Shown: one piece after another, positions 19,332-29,095 of the stretch | How the letters are laid out: every line of letters starts with the position of its first letter | Position numbering within the stretch: position 1 is the first letter of the stretch | From: Prochlorococcus sp. MIT 0604 | GTDB lineage: Bacteria; Cyanobacteriota; Cyanobacteriia; PCC-6307; Cyanobiaceae | NCBI RefSeq assembly: GCF_000757845.1 | Contig: NZ_CP007753.1 | Span: forward strand, 496,001 to 560,000 | Length of the DNA stretch: 64,000 bases | Direction of reading: 5' to 3' | Notes under the pieces: generated by a model | What the model was told of the DNA's origin: nothing | Seen by the model: only the letters and a program-made list of their open reading frames with translations | Database searches by the model: none | Made by a program: the position numbers and the translations under genes

Positions 19332-20903
19332 TTAACTGAAATATGCTTTAGCATCGTAAAGAGTTTCATCGCTTATCTCTGGAATTCCTCTCAAGATTGC
19401 GTATTTTTCAGTATTTGTTTTAACTTTACCTCTTACAAAAAATGGAACTTTTGTTAATTCAGCTCTACCAGATTCAGTCCAGATAATTCCTTCTTTACTA
19501 TTTTTTTCTTTTATTTCGTCAGAATTTAAAATTTCTTTTGTGTTTGTCGCTGTATGTCCTAAATGGCTTTGATGACCATCAACAAATTCAAAGTCATGTT
19601 TGAACATATCAATAAGATGCTCTTCTAAGCCCATCATTAGGGGATGTACCCAGTCATCAAAAATTACATTTGCTCCTTCCCATCCCATTTGAGGGCTATA
19701 TCTTGCAGGAACATCTTGAACATGCATTGGAGTACTAATTACTGAGCATGGAATGCCTAGTCTTTTTGCACTATGCCTTTCCATTTGGGTCCCTAAAACT
19801 AGTTCAGGGGCTGCTTTTTTCATGGCATCTTCCACTTCTAGATAATTGTTAGTTATCAGAGCTTCTACATTTAGATCTTTTGCAGTAGCTCTTACTTGCC
19901 TAGCCATCTCCCTACTGTATGTTCCAAGACCAACTACTTCAAAACCCAACTCTTCTTTAGCAATTTTTGCTGCTGCAATTGCATGTGTTCCATCACCAAA
20001 AATAAAAACTCTTTTGCCAGTAAGATAATTTGAGTCAACTGATTTTGAGTACCAAGGAAGTTTTGATTTATTTTCTAATTCTTTTTTATTCGTCAAAGGA
20101 AGATCTAATTTCTCATGAACTTCATTTATAAATTCAATTGTATTTTTTATTCCAATTGGAATATTGTTGGTATATTCCATTCCAAAGTTCCGTTTAAGCC
20201 ATTCACATGATGCTTCCGCAATTTCTGGATAAAGACAAATATTTATTTCAGCATCAATTAGTCTTTCAATATCATCTGGACTAGCACCTAATGGAGCAAC
20301 TACGTTTGTATCTATTCCTTGCTCTGAAAGTATGCGTTGAATTTCGATTACATCATCTCTGCATCTAAATCCTAGTAATGAAGGGCCAAGTATATTAACT
20401 TTTGGTCTCCTACCTAATTCCCTCCATCTAAGGGGATTTATTTTCTCTGAATAGCTTACTTTTTCTTTTAAAAGGGTTCTTGTTAATTGATAAAAGGTTT
20501 CTGAGGCCCCCCAATTTTCTTTCTTGCTATAAGCAGGTAATTCAAGATTCACAATCGGCATATCAAACCCCATCCCTTTCGCAAGAGCTCCAGGTTGGTC
20601 TTGGATAAGTTCTGCTGTACAACTTTCTCCGACTAAAAGAGTTTTGGGTTTGAATCGTTCAACCGCTTCCTTAATATTTTTCTTAACTAATTCAGCGGTA
20701 TCGCCTCCAAGGTCTCTAGCCTGAAAAGTTGTATAAGTTACTGGAGGCCTTTGCCCCCTCCTCTCGATCATGGTAAAGAGAAGATCTGCATATGTATCTC
20801 CTTGGGGGGCATGAAGCACATAATGAATGTCTTTCATTGACGATGCAATTCTCATGGCACCAACATGTGGTGGTCCTTCATACGTCCAAAGAGTTAATTC
20901 CAT
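19332..20903 (-). CDS. chlB: light-independent protochlorophyllide reductase subunit B
   Basis: ChlB with ChlN forms the catalytic component of dark-operative protochlorophyllide reductase. The protein begins [20 protein letters not shown], has the conserved [14 protein letters not shown] and the C-terminal helix (about residues 470-523) that covers the substrate, and is 523 aa, the usual size. It starts five bases after the chlN stop, so the two are co-transcribed. Confidence 0.98.
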   Translation of the reverse strand: MELTLWTYEGPPHVGAMRIASSMKDIHYVLHAPQGDTYADLLFTMIERRGQRPPVTYTTFQARDLGGDTAELVKKNIKEAVERFKPKTLLVGESCTAELIQDQPGALAKGMGFDMPIVNLELPAYSKKENWGASETFYQLTRTLLKEKVSYSEKINPLRWRELGRRPKVNILGPSLLGFRCRDDVIEIQRILSEQGIDTNVVAPLGASPDDIERLIDAEINICLYPEIAEASCEWLKRNFGMEYTNNIPIGIKNTIEFINEVHEKLDLPLTNKKELENKSKLPWYSKSVDSNYLTGKRVFIFGDGTHAIAAAKIAKEELGFEVVGLGTYSREMARQVRATAKDLNVEALITNNYLEVEDAMKKAAPELVLGTQMERHSAKRLGIPCSVISTPMHVQDVPARYSPQMGWEGANVIFDDWVHPLMMGLEEHLIDMFKHDFEFVDGHQSHLGHTATNTKEILNSDEIKEKNSKEGIIWTESGRAELTKVPFFVRGKVKTNTEKYAILRGIPEISDETLYDAKAYFS

Positions 20904-20908
20904 AGTTT

Positions 20909-22174
<1,266 letters not shown>

Positions 22175-22322
22175 TCAAGAGCTTATATTTCAAGCTTGCA
22201 TAAACTTTTTAATTTAAGAAAGTAATTGATAAGTTCTCTTACAAAATGAACACATTTAAAAAACTTATATGAATGTTTAAATACTTAAATGGGAATTATG
22301 AAAAAAACTTTTTGGGCCTATT

Positions 22323-22691
22323 TTAATTTCTGTAGAAGGAATTTCCTTGACTTGTTTTTGAGATTTTCCAGACATTTCTAGCTATTTTCGTTGCTAATAA
22401 TCCTGCTCTTTCTAACTTAGATTTCCCTGGTTTTGCTCCAATTAAAGCTGTCACTTCTGAAGTGGTTAAAGGTGCTCCAGTATTTATAGCTAATTGCGTT
22501 AACTCCAATCTATCTCTAAGGTTCTTAAGATTTACCTTCTCGATTTTATCTTCTTCTAACCAACTAAAAGATGGGTCTTTCTGAGATAATTTTTGCATCA
22601 AGCTTAGGCTGACTAATCCAAGAGTTTGATCAGGAGTTAATTCTTTTTCAGTGCCAGAAACATTTGGTTCTTTTTTTTGAGAAGTTCCCAT
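22323..22691 (-). CDS. conserved hypothetical protein upstream of chlN
   Basis: A 122-residue soluble protein that I do not recognise. The first 25 residues are polar and probably disordered. The rest is predicted alpha-helical with a conserved-looking APLTTSEVTALIGAKPGKSKLERAGLLATKIARNVWKI segment that could form a winged-helix-like or nucleic-acid binding unit, but no motif proves this. It lies between chlN and the divergent csoS1D gene, so its partner could be either pathway. Confidence 0.7.
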   Translation of the reverse strand: MGTSQKKEPNVSGTEKELTPDQTLGLVSLSLMQKLSQKDPSFSWLEEDKIEKVNLKNLRDRLELTQLAINTGAPLTTSEVTALIGAKPGKSKLERAGLLATKIARNVWKISKTSQGNSFYRN

Positions 22692-22788
22692 AAAAATGCA
22701 TATCTTTTACTTGAAGTTATCGTTTTGTGGGAAGCATGCAAGTAAATTTAATGGAAAAAATGAACCATTATCCGTTATAGTCGCGTGA

Positions 22789-23559
22789 ATGGAACCAACT
22801 TCTAGTTTAAACAGAGGGGAACGAAAGAAAGGGAGTTCTCTTGTCACAGGATCTGAGGTGCAATCTCAGGCTAGTGGTGCAAGCTGTTTTATTACAACTG
22901 ATTCAGAAAAGTCTTTGGTATCTAGACAAGCAAGTCAAGTAGAACAAATTGAGTTAAGAACATATGTTTTTTTAGATTCTCTTCAGCCTCAATTGGCTGC
23001 ATATATGGGAACTGTTAGTAGAGGTTTTTTACCAATCCCTGGAGATTCATGCCTATGGATGGAAGTTTCACCTGGGATGGCCGTTCATAGAGTCACTGAT
23101 ATTGCCTTAAAGGCTAGTAATGTAAGACTTGGACAGATGATCGTTGAAAGAGCATTTGGTTCTCTTGCCCTTTACCATAAAGATCAAAGTACTGTTTTGC
23201 ATTCCGGGGATGTTGTTCTAGATGCTATTGGTAGTGAAGTTAGAAAAAGAACCAAACCTTCAACAAGTTGGACAGAAGTTATTCGAGCTATTACTCCGGA
23301 TCATGCTGTTTTAATAAATAGACAAAACAGGAGTGGATCAATGATTCAATCTGGAATGAGTATGTTTATATTAGAAACTGAACCGGCTGGGTATGTCTTA
23401 AAAGCAGCAAATGAAGCAGAAAAAGCATCAAATATAACTGTTGTTGATGTAAAGGCAGTTGGAGCTTTTGGTAGATTAACTTTAGCAGGGAAAGAAGGAG
23501 ATGTAGAAGAAGCAGCAGCTGCTGCTATAAGAGCAATTGATCAAATTTCAAATTATTGA
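22789..23559 (+). CDS. csoS1D: carboxysome tandem-BMC shell protein CsoS1D
   Basis: CsoS1D is a shell protein made of two fused bacterial-microcompartment domains that forms stacked trimers with a gated large pore. After a disordered N-terminus of about 50 residues, BMC domain 1 spans about 52-152 and domain 2 about 155-256. The pore-region and helix features ([47 protein letters not shown]) occur once in each repeat. It lies one gene (rdgB) upstream of the main cso operon and is therefore probably transcribed separately. Confidence 0.95.
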   Translation: MEPTSSLNRGERKKGSSLVTGSEVQSQASGASCFITTDSEKSLVSRQASQVEQIELRTYVFLDSLQPQLAAYMGTVSRGFLPIPGDSCLWMEVSPGMAVHRVTDIALKASNVRLGQMIVERAFGSLALYHKDQSTVLHSGDVVLDAIGSEVRKRTKPSTSWTEVIRAITPDHAVLINRQNRSGSMIQSGMSMFILETEPAGYVLKAANEAEKASNITVVDVKAVGAFGRLTLAGKEGDVEEAAAAAIRAIDQISNY

Positions 23560-23566
23560 GAATTTT

Positions 23567-24151
23567 TTAATTTAAACCAATTTCTTCTTTTAGATAAGGT
23601 GACATAATTCTGGCAGCTTTACCCCTGCTTCCTAACTTACTTAGTTGTGATTGTGATAGCTCACCGTATACACAGTTAGCTTCTTTTACCCAAAAAACAG
23701 ATTCGAACTCCCCATTTGGATATTTTGGAGTCTTAAGAATTTCTCCCCAGCATATTCCAGTTGTATCCTTCACTAAGTTTCCTGAGGGATCACATAAAAC
23801 CATACAACTTATAAATCTCGCGCTCCTGTAAGGACTATCAGAAAGTTCATTAATTAATTTTTTAATTTTTTCAGCGTTATTTTTGGCATATCGAGCAGAA
23901 TATATGCCTGGTCGACCATCTAAAACATCTACTTCAAGTCCCGAATCGTCAGCTAACGTCCAGGTTTTTGTCTCTAAAGCAGCTGCTTTTGCTTTTAAAA
24001 GTGCATTCTCAAAATATGTGTCTCCAGTCTCTTCGACATTTAAATATTCTGGTTGCTTCTGAACCCTTAAAGACAAAACATCCAGCATTGCCGAAATTTC
24101 AGAAACTTTAGTTTTGTTGCCACTCGCAATAGTTAGGACTGGATGGTTCAA
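23567..24151 (-). CDS. rdgB: non-canonical purine NTP pyrophosphatase (Ham1/RdgB)
   Basis: The enzyme hydrolyses ITP, dITP and XTP to monophosphates and keeps deaminated purines out of nucleic acids. The N-terminal TIASGNKTKVSEI, the ADDSGLEVDVLDGRPGIYSARYA block and the C-terminal SRGKAARI are family hallmarks. The length (194 aa) is normal. Its insertion between csoS1D and csoS1, on the opposite strand, is seen generally in marine picocyanobacteria and is part of the conserved carboxysome neighbourhood. Confidence 0.95.
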   Translation of the reverse strand: MNHPVLTIASGNKTKVSEISAMLDVLSLRVQKQPEYLNVEETGDTYFENALLKAKAAALETKTWTLADDSGLEVDVLDGRPGIYSARYAKNNAEKIKKLINELSDSPYRSARFISCMVLCDPSGNLVKDTTGICWGEILKTPKYPNGEFESVFWVKEANCVYGELSQSQLSKLGSRGKAARIMSPYLKEEIGLN

Positions 24152-24198
24152 AATAATAAATAAATTTATTGAAAATATTATCTTACTTCAAAGCTAGA

Positions 24199-24255
24199 TA
24201 CGGAGACAGGAAAGGTTGAACATTCCACACCTGTGTAGACAGGGCCTGCCTCGTA
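24199..24255 (-). ncRNA. candidate structured RNA element upstream of csoS1
   Basis: The segments TACGGAGACAGG (24199-24210) and CCTGCCTCGTA (24245-24255) form an 11-bp stem with a single bulge, enclosing a perfect CCTGT-GTAG-ACAGG hairpin at 24230-24243. On the minus strand the one imperfect pair is a G-U wobble, on the plus strand an A-C mismatch, so a minus-strand transcript is favoured. The GC content stands out against the AT-rich surroundings. It matches no RNA family I can name, so this is a candidate only. Confidence 0.3.
24216..24229 (+). repeat. direct repeat copy 1, TTGAACATTCCACA
   Basis: The first of two identical 14-bp copies; it lies within the loop of the structured segment upstream of csoS1. 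The second is 231 bp downstream at 24447-24460. Confidence 0.75.
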
Positions 24256-24446
24256 CGGAAATAACATAATGTAAATTTTTTCTTAACACAACAGTATGTT
24301 TTGATGCACTAACTAATTTGCATAAGTATTGACATATCAATAGTACCAAGGGTGATAAGTTTAACTTATGAATGATAGAAAAAACATTAATGGAGATTTT
24401 ATCGAAAACGCTTGACTTATAAGTACTTAATGAAGCATTCTTCGGA

Positions 24447-24460
24447 TTGAACATTCCACA
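24447..24460 (+). repeat. direct repeat copy 2, TTGAACATTCCACA
   Basis: The second exact copy lies 19 bp before the csoS1 start codon, directly after a GAAG-CATT-CTTC mini-hairpin (24432-24443). Its position in the leader suggests a role in csoS1 translation or transcription. Confidence 0.75.
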
Positions 24461-24478
24461 TTTAGTAATTAGTAGACA

Positions 24479-24790
24479 ATGGCTACAGAAACAATGGGTA
24501 TCGCTCTCGGCATGATCGAGACACGCGGACTTGTACCTGCAATCGAAGCAGCTGACGCAATGACAAAGGCTGCAGAAGTGCGCCTTATTGGTCGTGAATT
24601 CGTAGGTGGCGGTTATGTCACAGTATTAGTTAGAGGAGAAACAGGAGCAGTTAACGCAGCTGTAAGAGCTGGTGCTGATGCTTGTGAAAGAGTTGGTGAC
24701 GGTTTAGTCGCAGCTCACATTATTGCTCGTCCTCATAGAGAAGTTGAACCTGCTCTTGGTAACGGTGAATTTCTTGGTCAAAAGGACTAA
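24479..24790 (+). CDS. csoS1: carboxysome major shell hexamer protein CsoS1
   Basis: This 103-residue single BMC domain forms the hexagonal tiles of the alpha-carboxysome shell. The N-terminal METRGLVPAIEAADAMTKAAEVRLIG and VTVLVRGETGAVNAAVRAGADA segments and the IIARPHREVEPAL tail are typical. Only one csoS1 paralog is present, as in Prochlorococcus. Codon and base use is noticeably more GC-rich than in its neighbours, consistent with very high expression. It is the first gene of the main operon; a weak hairpin separates it from cbbL. Confidence 0.98.
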   Translation: MATETMGIALGMIETRGLVPAIEAADAMTKAAEVRLIGREFVGGGYVTVLVRGETGAVNAAVRAGADACERVGDGLVAAHIIARPHREVEPALGNGEFLGQKD

Positions 24791-24798
24791 TAAATAAA

Positions 24799-24818
24799 GC
24801 AAGATTTATAAATTTTGC
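24799..24818 (+). other. hairpin between csoS1 and cbbL
   Basis: GCAAGATT (24799-24806) pairs with AATTTTGC (24811-24818) through eight base pairs including one G-U, with a TATA loop. It lies eight bases after the csoS1 stop and may mark a processing site or protect the csoS1 3' end. Confidence 0.4.
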
Positions 24819-24858
24819 ACAATAATTATTTTCCCTACACAGACCTAAATTTATCCTT

Positions 24859-26274
24859 ATGAGTAAGAAGTATGATGCAGGGGTAAAGGAGTACAGAGAT
24901 ACCTACTGGACTCCAGAATATGTACCCCTAGACACCGATTTACTAGCCTGTTTCAAATGTACAGGTCAAGAAGGTGTCCCCAGAGAAGAAGTTGCAGCAG
25001 CTGTTGCTGCTGAATCTTCAACAGGTACTTGGTCAACAGTTTGGTCCGAGTTACTTACAGATTTAGAATTTTATAAAGGACGTTGTTATCGAATCGAAGA
25101 CGTTCCTGGAGACCCTGAAGCTTTTTATGCTTTTATTGCATATCCTTTAGATCTTTTTGAAGAAGGTTCTATTACAAACGTATTAACATCTCTTGTAGGA
25201 AACGTTTTTGGATTTAAAGCTCTTAGACATCTACGTCTAGAAGATATTAGATTCCCAATCGCTTTCATCAAAACTTGTGGTGGTCCACCAAATGGAATCG
25301 TAGTTGAAAGAGATCGTTTAAACAAATATGGAAGACCTCTACTTGGTTGTACCATTAAACCTAAATTAGGATTATCTGGTAAAAACTATGGCCGAGTTGT
25401 ATATGAGTGCCTTAGAGGTGGTCTCGATTTAACGAAGGATGACGAGAATATAAACTCTCAGCCATTCCAACGTTGGAGAGAAAGATTTGAGTTTGTTGCA
25501 GAAGCAGTTAAGCTTGCTCAGCAGGAAACTGGCGAAGTTAAAGGTCACTACTTAAACTGTACTGCCAACACTCCTGAAGAACTTTACGAAAGAGCTGAAT
25601 TTGCAAAAGAGCTAGATATGCCAATCATCATGCATGATTATATAACTGGCGGTTTTACTGCAAATACTGGATTAGCAAACTGGTGTCGTAAAAATGGCAT
25701 GCTTCTACATATTCATAGAGCGATGCATGCTGTTATTGATAGACATCCAAAACACGGTATCCATTTCAGGGTTCTAGCAAAATGTTTGAGACTCTCCGGA
25801 GGCGATCAACTACATACTGGAACTGTTGTTGGAAAACTAGAAGGTGATCGTCAAACAACTCTTGGTTACATTGACAACTTAAGAGAGTCATTTGTTCCCG
25901 AAGATAGATCAAGAGGTAACTTCTTTGATCAAGATTGGGGTTCAATGCCAGGAGTATTTGCTGTCGCATCAGGTGGTATTCACGTATGGCATATGCCTGC
26001 ACTCCTAGCGATTTTTGGAGATGATTCTTGTCTTCAGTTTGGTGGAGGAACACATGGTCATCCATGGGGTTCAGCTGCTGGAGCTGCAGCCAACAGAGTT
26101 GCTTTAGAAGCTTGCGTAAAAGCACGTAATGCTGGTCGCGAAATCGAAAAAGAGAGTAGAGACATTCTTATGGAAGCTGCTAAACACAGTCCTGAATTAG
26201 CTATCGCTCTTGAAACTTGGAAGGAAATTAAGTTTGAATTTGATACCGTCGACAAACTAGACGTTCAAGGTTAA
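24859..26274 (+). CDS. cbbL: ribulose-bisphosphate carboxylase large subunit, Form IA
   Basis: Rubisco fixes CO2 onto ribulose 1,5-bisphosphate inside the carboxysome. Catalytic motifs are present: [11 protein letters not shown] with the carbamylated Lys and metal ligands, [10 protein letters not shown] with the loop Lys, and [20 protein letters not shown] phosphate loops. The 471-aa length and sequence ([17 protein letters not shown]) are of Form IA, found with alpha-carboxysomes, not the Form IB of beta-cyanobacteria. It is followed by cbbS after 90 bp containing a strong hairpin. Confidence 0.99.
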
Positions 26275-26288
26275 ACCAGATTTCAACA

Positions 26289-26310
26289 TTGAGGAGATTC
26301 TTCTCCTCAA
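26289..26310 (+). other. stable hairpin between cbbL and cbbS
   Basis: A perfect 9-bp inverted repeat, TTGAGGAGA (26289-26297) and TCTCCTCAA (26302-26310) with a TTCT tetraloop, lies 14 bp after the cbbL stop. There is no following T tract, so it is more likely an mRNA stabiliser or processing hairpin than a terminator. Confidence 0.6.
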
Positions 26311-26364
26311 ACTTCTACAAATCTCGTTCTATTACGAGTAATTTCATTCACATTTAAATTAATT

Positions 26365-26706
26365 ATGCCTTTCCAGAGCACAGTAGGCGACTATCAAACA
26401 GTTGCAACCCTGGAAACATTCGGTTTCTTACCACCGATGACCCAGGAGGAAATATACGATCAAATTGCATACATAATTGCTCAAGGCTGGAGTCCTGTTA
26501 TTGAGCATGTTCATCCTAGTGGAAGTATGCAAACTTATTGGTCTTATTGGAAGCTCCCATTCTTTGGGGAAAAAGACCTTAACTTGGTTGTAAGTGAATT
26601 AGAGGCATGTCATAGAGCATACCCTGATCATCATGTAAGAATCATCGGATACGATGCTTACACTCAAAGCCAAGGAACAGCTTTTGTAGTTTTCCAAGGA
26701 CGTTAA
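26365..26706 (+). CDS. cbbS: ribulose-bisphosphate carboxylase small subunit
   Basis: CbbS caps the L8S8 Rubisco holoenzyme. The protein is 113 aa with ETFGFLPPMTQEEIYDQIAYIIAQGWSPVIEH and the YWSYWKLPFFGE segment typical of Form IA small subunits. It sits between hairpins at both ends: one after cbbL and a terminator-like one before csoS2. Confidence 0.99.
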   Translation: MPFQSTVGDYQTVATLETFGFLPPMTQEEIYDQIAYIIAQGWSPVIEHVHPSGSMQTYWSYWKLPFFGEKDLNLVVSELEACHRAYPDHHVRIIGYDAYTQSQGTAFVVFQGR

Positions 26707-26729
26707 ATCTACTTTTATGTAGTAAATAT

Positions 26730-26765
26730 CTTTCTCCAAAAAATATTTTTTGGAGAAAGTTTTTT
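26730..26765 (+). terminator. attenuator/terminator between cbbS and csoS2
   Basis: Bases 26730-26759 form a perfect 30-bp palindrome whose arms start CTTTCTCC and end GGAGAAAG, directly followed by six T (26760-26765). This is a classical intrinsic terminator in a position where downstream carboxysome genes must still be read, so it is probably leaky and lowers csoS2 and later gene transcripts relative to csoS1-cbbLS. Confidence 0.75.
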
Positions 26766-26790
26766 CAAAAGAGTTTCACATTTGAAGATT

Positions 26791-29088
26791 ATGTCAAAAA
26801 AAACCAGTAGAGAGATTGCATTAGAAAGAAGAAAGTCGATGAGTGATAGCGGTAAAAAAGCTGCTGCTTATTCTTCAACTACTAAAGATAGAGTTCGATC
26901 TTCTCAAGATATACAGATTTCTGGTGCCCAGTCTTCTTCATATAATCAAAATATTACTAAACCAGTTACAAAACATATCACAAAAACACAGTTAAGTAGA
27001 AAGTCTTCTTCAACAACTTTATCTAGTAAAGAGTTAGTAATAGAGAGAAGAAAAGCAATGTCTACTCATGGGAAATCAGCAATAACTTCATCCGATAGAA
27101 CTCGTACTGATGTTAAAAAAGAAAGTCCTGTAAACAAAGTTGAAACTTCCATAAGCAAAAATCAGGAAGTTCAAAACTCACATAATACAGAAGTTAAAAC
27201 ATCAAAACCAAACGTTAAAAGAAGAATTAATCAAAAGAGAAAGCCTATTACTAATACAAGTAGAGATATTGTTTTAGCGAGAAGAGAAGCTCAATCCAAG
27301 CATGGTAAATCAGCAACTAAACAAAATAACAGTGCAGCTTCTTTAGCTAGAAGGGGAGACCCAGATTTAAGTAGTAGAGAGATTTCTCAGAGAGTGAGAG
27401 AGCTAAGAAGTAAAACTGGTGCCACAGGCAAAAAGGGTAATGGTAAATGTAGACCATGTGGTCCAAATAAGAATGGAGCCAAACAAAATATTGCAGATGC
27501 TAGCTGGAAAGTTGGTAAAAGTGAAACTGATTCAGGTCAAATAGTTACTGGAACACAAGCTAATAGATCTGTAAAAACTACAGGTAATGAAGCAAGTACA
27601 TGCAGGACTGTAACTGGTACTCAATATATGGGATCAGAAGTAGTTGACCAATTTTGTCAAGATAGACCAAGTTATAAACAACCACTTAGATCTACTGTTA
27701 CCTCTACAACATCAGGTAATAAAGTAACTGGAAATGAAGTCGGTAGATCTGAGAGGGTCACAGGCGATGAGCCTGGGACTTGTAAAAACCTTACAGGAAC
27801 TGAATATGTATCTGCTAATCAATCACAGAAGTATTGTGGTGATGTTCCAAAAAATCCTTCAAAGGTTAAACATAGTACTACAACTGATGGATTAAAAGTA
27901 TCTGGATCACTTCCTGGTAGATCAACCCTGGTTACTGGAGATGAATCAGGTTCTGGACATCAGTTAACTGGAGATCAATATCTTGGCTCAGAGCTAAATC
28001 CAAAAGGTAAATCATTTGAAAAAGTTGGCAGTTACAACACACTTAATGGGAATAATGTAACTGGTACAGGGGTAGGGAGATCAGACCATATGACAGGCAA
28101 TGAACATGGGAGTTGCAAGAATGTAACTGGTGATGAGTACATAGGATCTCAACAATATGAGAAGTTTTGCGGTTCAAAACCAAAACCAGAAGCTAGAAAA
28201 GTAGGTTTAAGCCTTTCTTCAAAGTCAAATTTAATAAGCGGGACTATGACAGGAAGATCAAAAATAGTAACTGGAGATGAACCAGGTTCATGCAAAGTGC
28301 TAACAGGAACACCATACGCAGGCTTAGATCAGATAAATGATAATTGTAGTACAGAGATTTCTGAAGATATGAAATCTCGATCAACAGTTAATTCAGGAAA
28401 TAATTCAAATGCCAGACTTACAGGACAACAACCAGGAATTGGCGGAGTAATGACAGGTGCTAAGAAAGGTGCTTGTAAAAACCTAACAGGGACTCCTTAT
28501 GTTGGCGGAGATCAGTTCTCACAAGCTTGTGATAATCCTCCACATGATACTGCTTATGCGAATCCGGAAAAGTCAGCAGGTAACTCTTGGAACGAATTCT
28601 CTGTTAACTCACCATCAAGAGATAAATATTCTGAAAAAAATACTCAAGGTGTTACGGGTAATGAATATGAAAATGGTTCAAAGGTAACAGGACCTTTTGA
28701 TATGGCAGTTGATAAGGTCACTGGCACTGAAAAATTTAGATTTGAACCGAATAAAAATATTACTTATAAACAAAAAATGGAAATTGAAGAGGCAGACCGT
28801 GCTGCAAAGACACCAGAAAAAAGAGTCGCATCAAGGATTACTGGCGAAGGACAATCAGTAGGAAACGTAACTGGTGATGATTGGGATCGCGGCGATAAGG
28901 TAACAGGTACAGAGGGAGCTTCTTCTAGAAAGCGAAATCCATCAAGAGCAGGATTTATGAGCGCAATGCCCCCTATGGAAGTTAAAAGAAATGAGGAAAC
29001 AGAAAAACCAGATTTCTTGATAACTGGATCAAGTGGAAATACTCGTGAAGGACAACTTGTTACCTTTTCAGGTGGTGCAAGAGGTTAA
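26791..29088 (+). CDS. csoS2: carboxysome scaffold protein CsoS2
   Basis: CsoS2 is a disordered scaffold that links Rubisco to the shell. The N-terminal region has four Rubisco-binding repeats of the form SREIALERRKxMSxxGK (near residues 4, 79, 158 and a shorter one near 198). The middle region holds repeated V/I-T-G motifs with paired Cys (VTGDEPGTCKNLTGTEY and variants). The C-terminal region (from about residue 560) carries further VTG repeats and ends ITGSSGNTREGQLVTFSGGARG, the shell anchor. ATG 26791 is chosen over TTG 26782 because it gives the conserved MSKKTSREIALERRK start. Confidence 0.97.
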   Translation: MSKKTSREIALERRKSMSDSGKKAAAYSSTTKDRVRSSQDIQISGAQSSSYNQNITKPVTKHITKTQLSRKSSSTTLSSKELVIERRKAMSTHGKSAITSSDRTRTDVKKESPVNKVETSISKNQEVQNSHNTEVKTSKPNVKRRINQKRKPITNTSRDIVLARREAQSKHGKSATKQNNSAASLARRGDPDLSSREISQRVRELRSKTGATGKKGNGKCRPCGPNKNGAKQNIADASWKVGKSETDSGQIVTGTQANRSVKTTGNEASTCRTVTGTQYMGSEVVDQFCQDRPSYKQPLRSTVTSTTSGNKVTGNEVGRSERVTGDEPGTCKNLTGTEYVSANQSQKYCGDVPKNPSKVKHSTTTDGLKVSGSLPGRSTLVTGDESGSGHQLTGDQYLGSELNPKGKSFEKVGSYNTLNGNNVTGTGVGRSDHMTGNEHGSCKNVTGDEYIGSQQYEKFCGSKPKPEARKVGLSLSSKSNLISGTMTGRSKIVTGDEPGSCKVLTGTPYAGLDQINDNCSTEISEDMKSRSTVNSGNNSNARLTGQQPGIGGVMTGAKKGACKNLTGTPYVGGDQFSQACDNPPHDTAYANPEKSAGNSWNEFSVNSPSRDKYSEKNTQGVTGNEYENGSKVTGPFDMAVDKVTGTEKFRFEPNKNITYKQKMEIEEADRAAKTPEKRVASRITGEGQSVGNVTGDDWDRGDKVTGTEGASSRKRNPSRAGFMSAMPPMEVKRNEETEKPDFLITGSSGNTREGQLVTFSGGARG

Positions 29089-29095
29089 GTAAATA

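Larger units (their letters stand above)
24152..24478. other. 327-bp divergent spacer between rdgB and csoS1
   Basis: This is one of the longest gene-free stretches in the window. It contains a GC-rich structured segment (24199-24255), two exact copies of TTGAACATTCCACA, and two loose promoter-like sites: TTGACA at 24329-24334 and TTGACT at 24412-24417 with a TATAAG directly downstream. It probably holds the carboxysome operon promoter and a long leader. The minus-strand reading frame inside it has no family features and is treated as non-coding. Confidence 0.7.

Noticed and set aside
24194-24454. Minus-strand open frame of 86 codons between rdgB and csoS1
   Set aside because: Composition is unlike its neighbours, no family motif is visible and it covers the structured element and repeats; treated as non-coding.
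25125-26255. Minus-strand open frames inside cbbL
   Set aside because: They are antisense shadows of a very strongly conserved coding frame and show no motif.
27500-28700. Possible CRISPR-like or satellite repeats in csoS2
   Set aside because: The repeats are imperfect, in coding frame and correspond to the VTG repeats of the scaffold protein.
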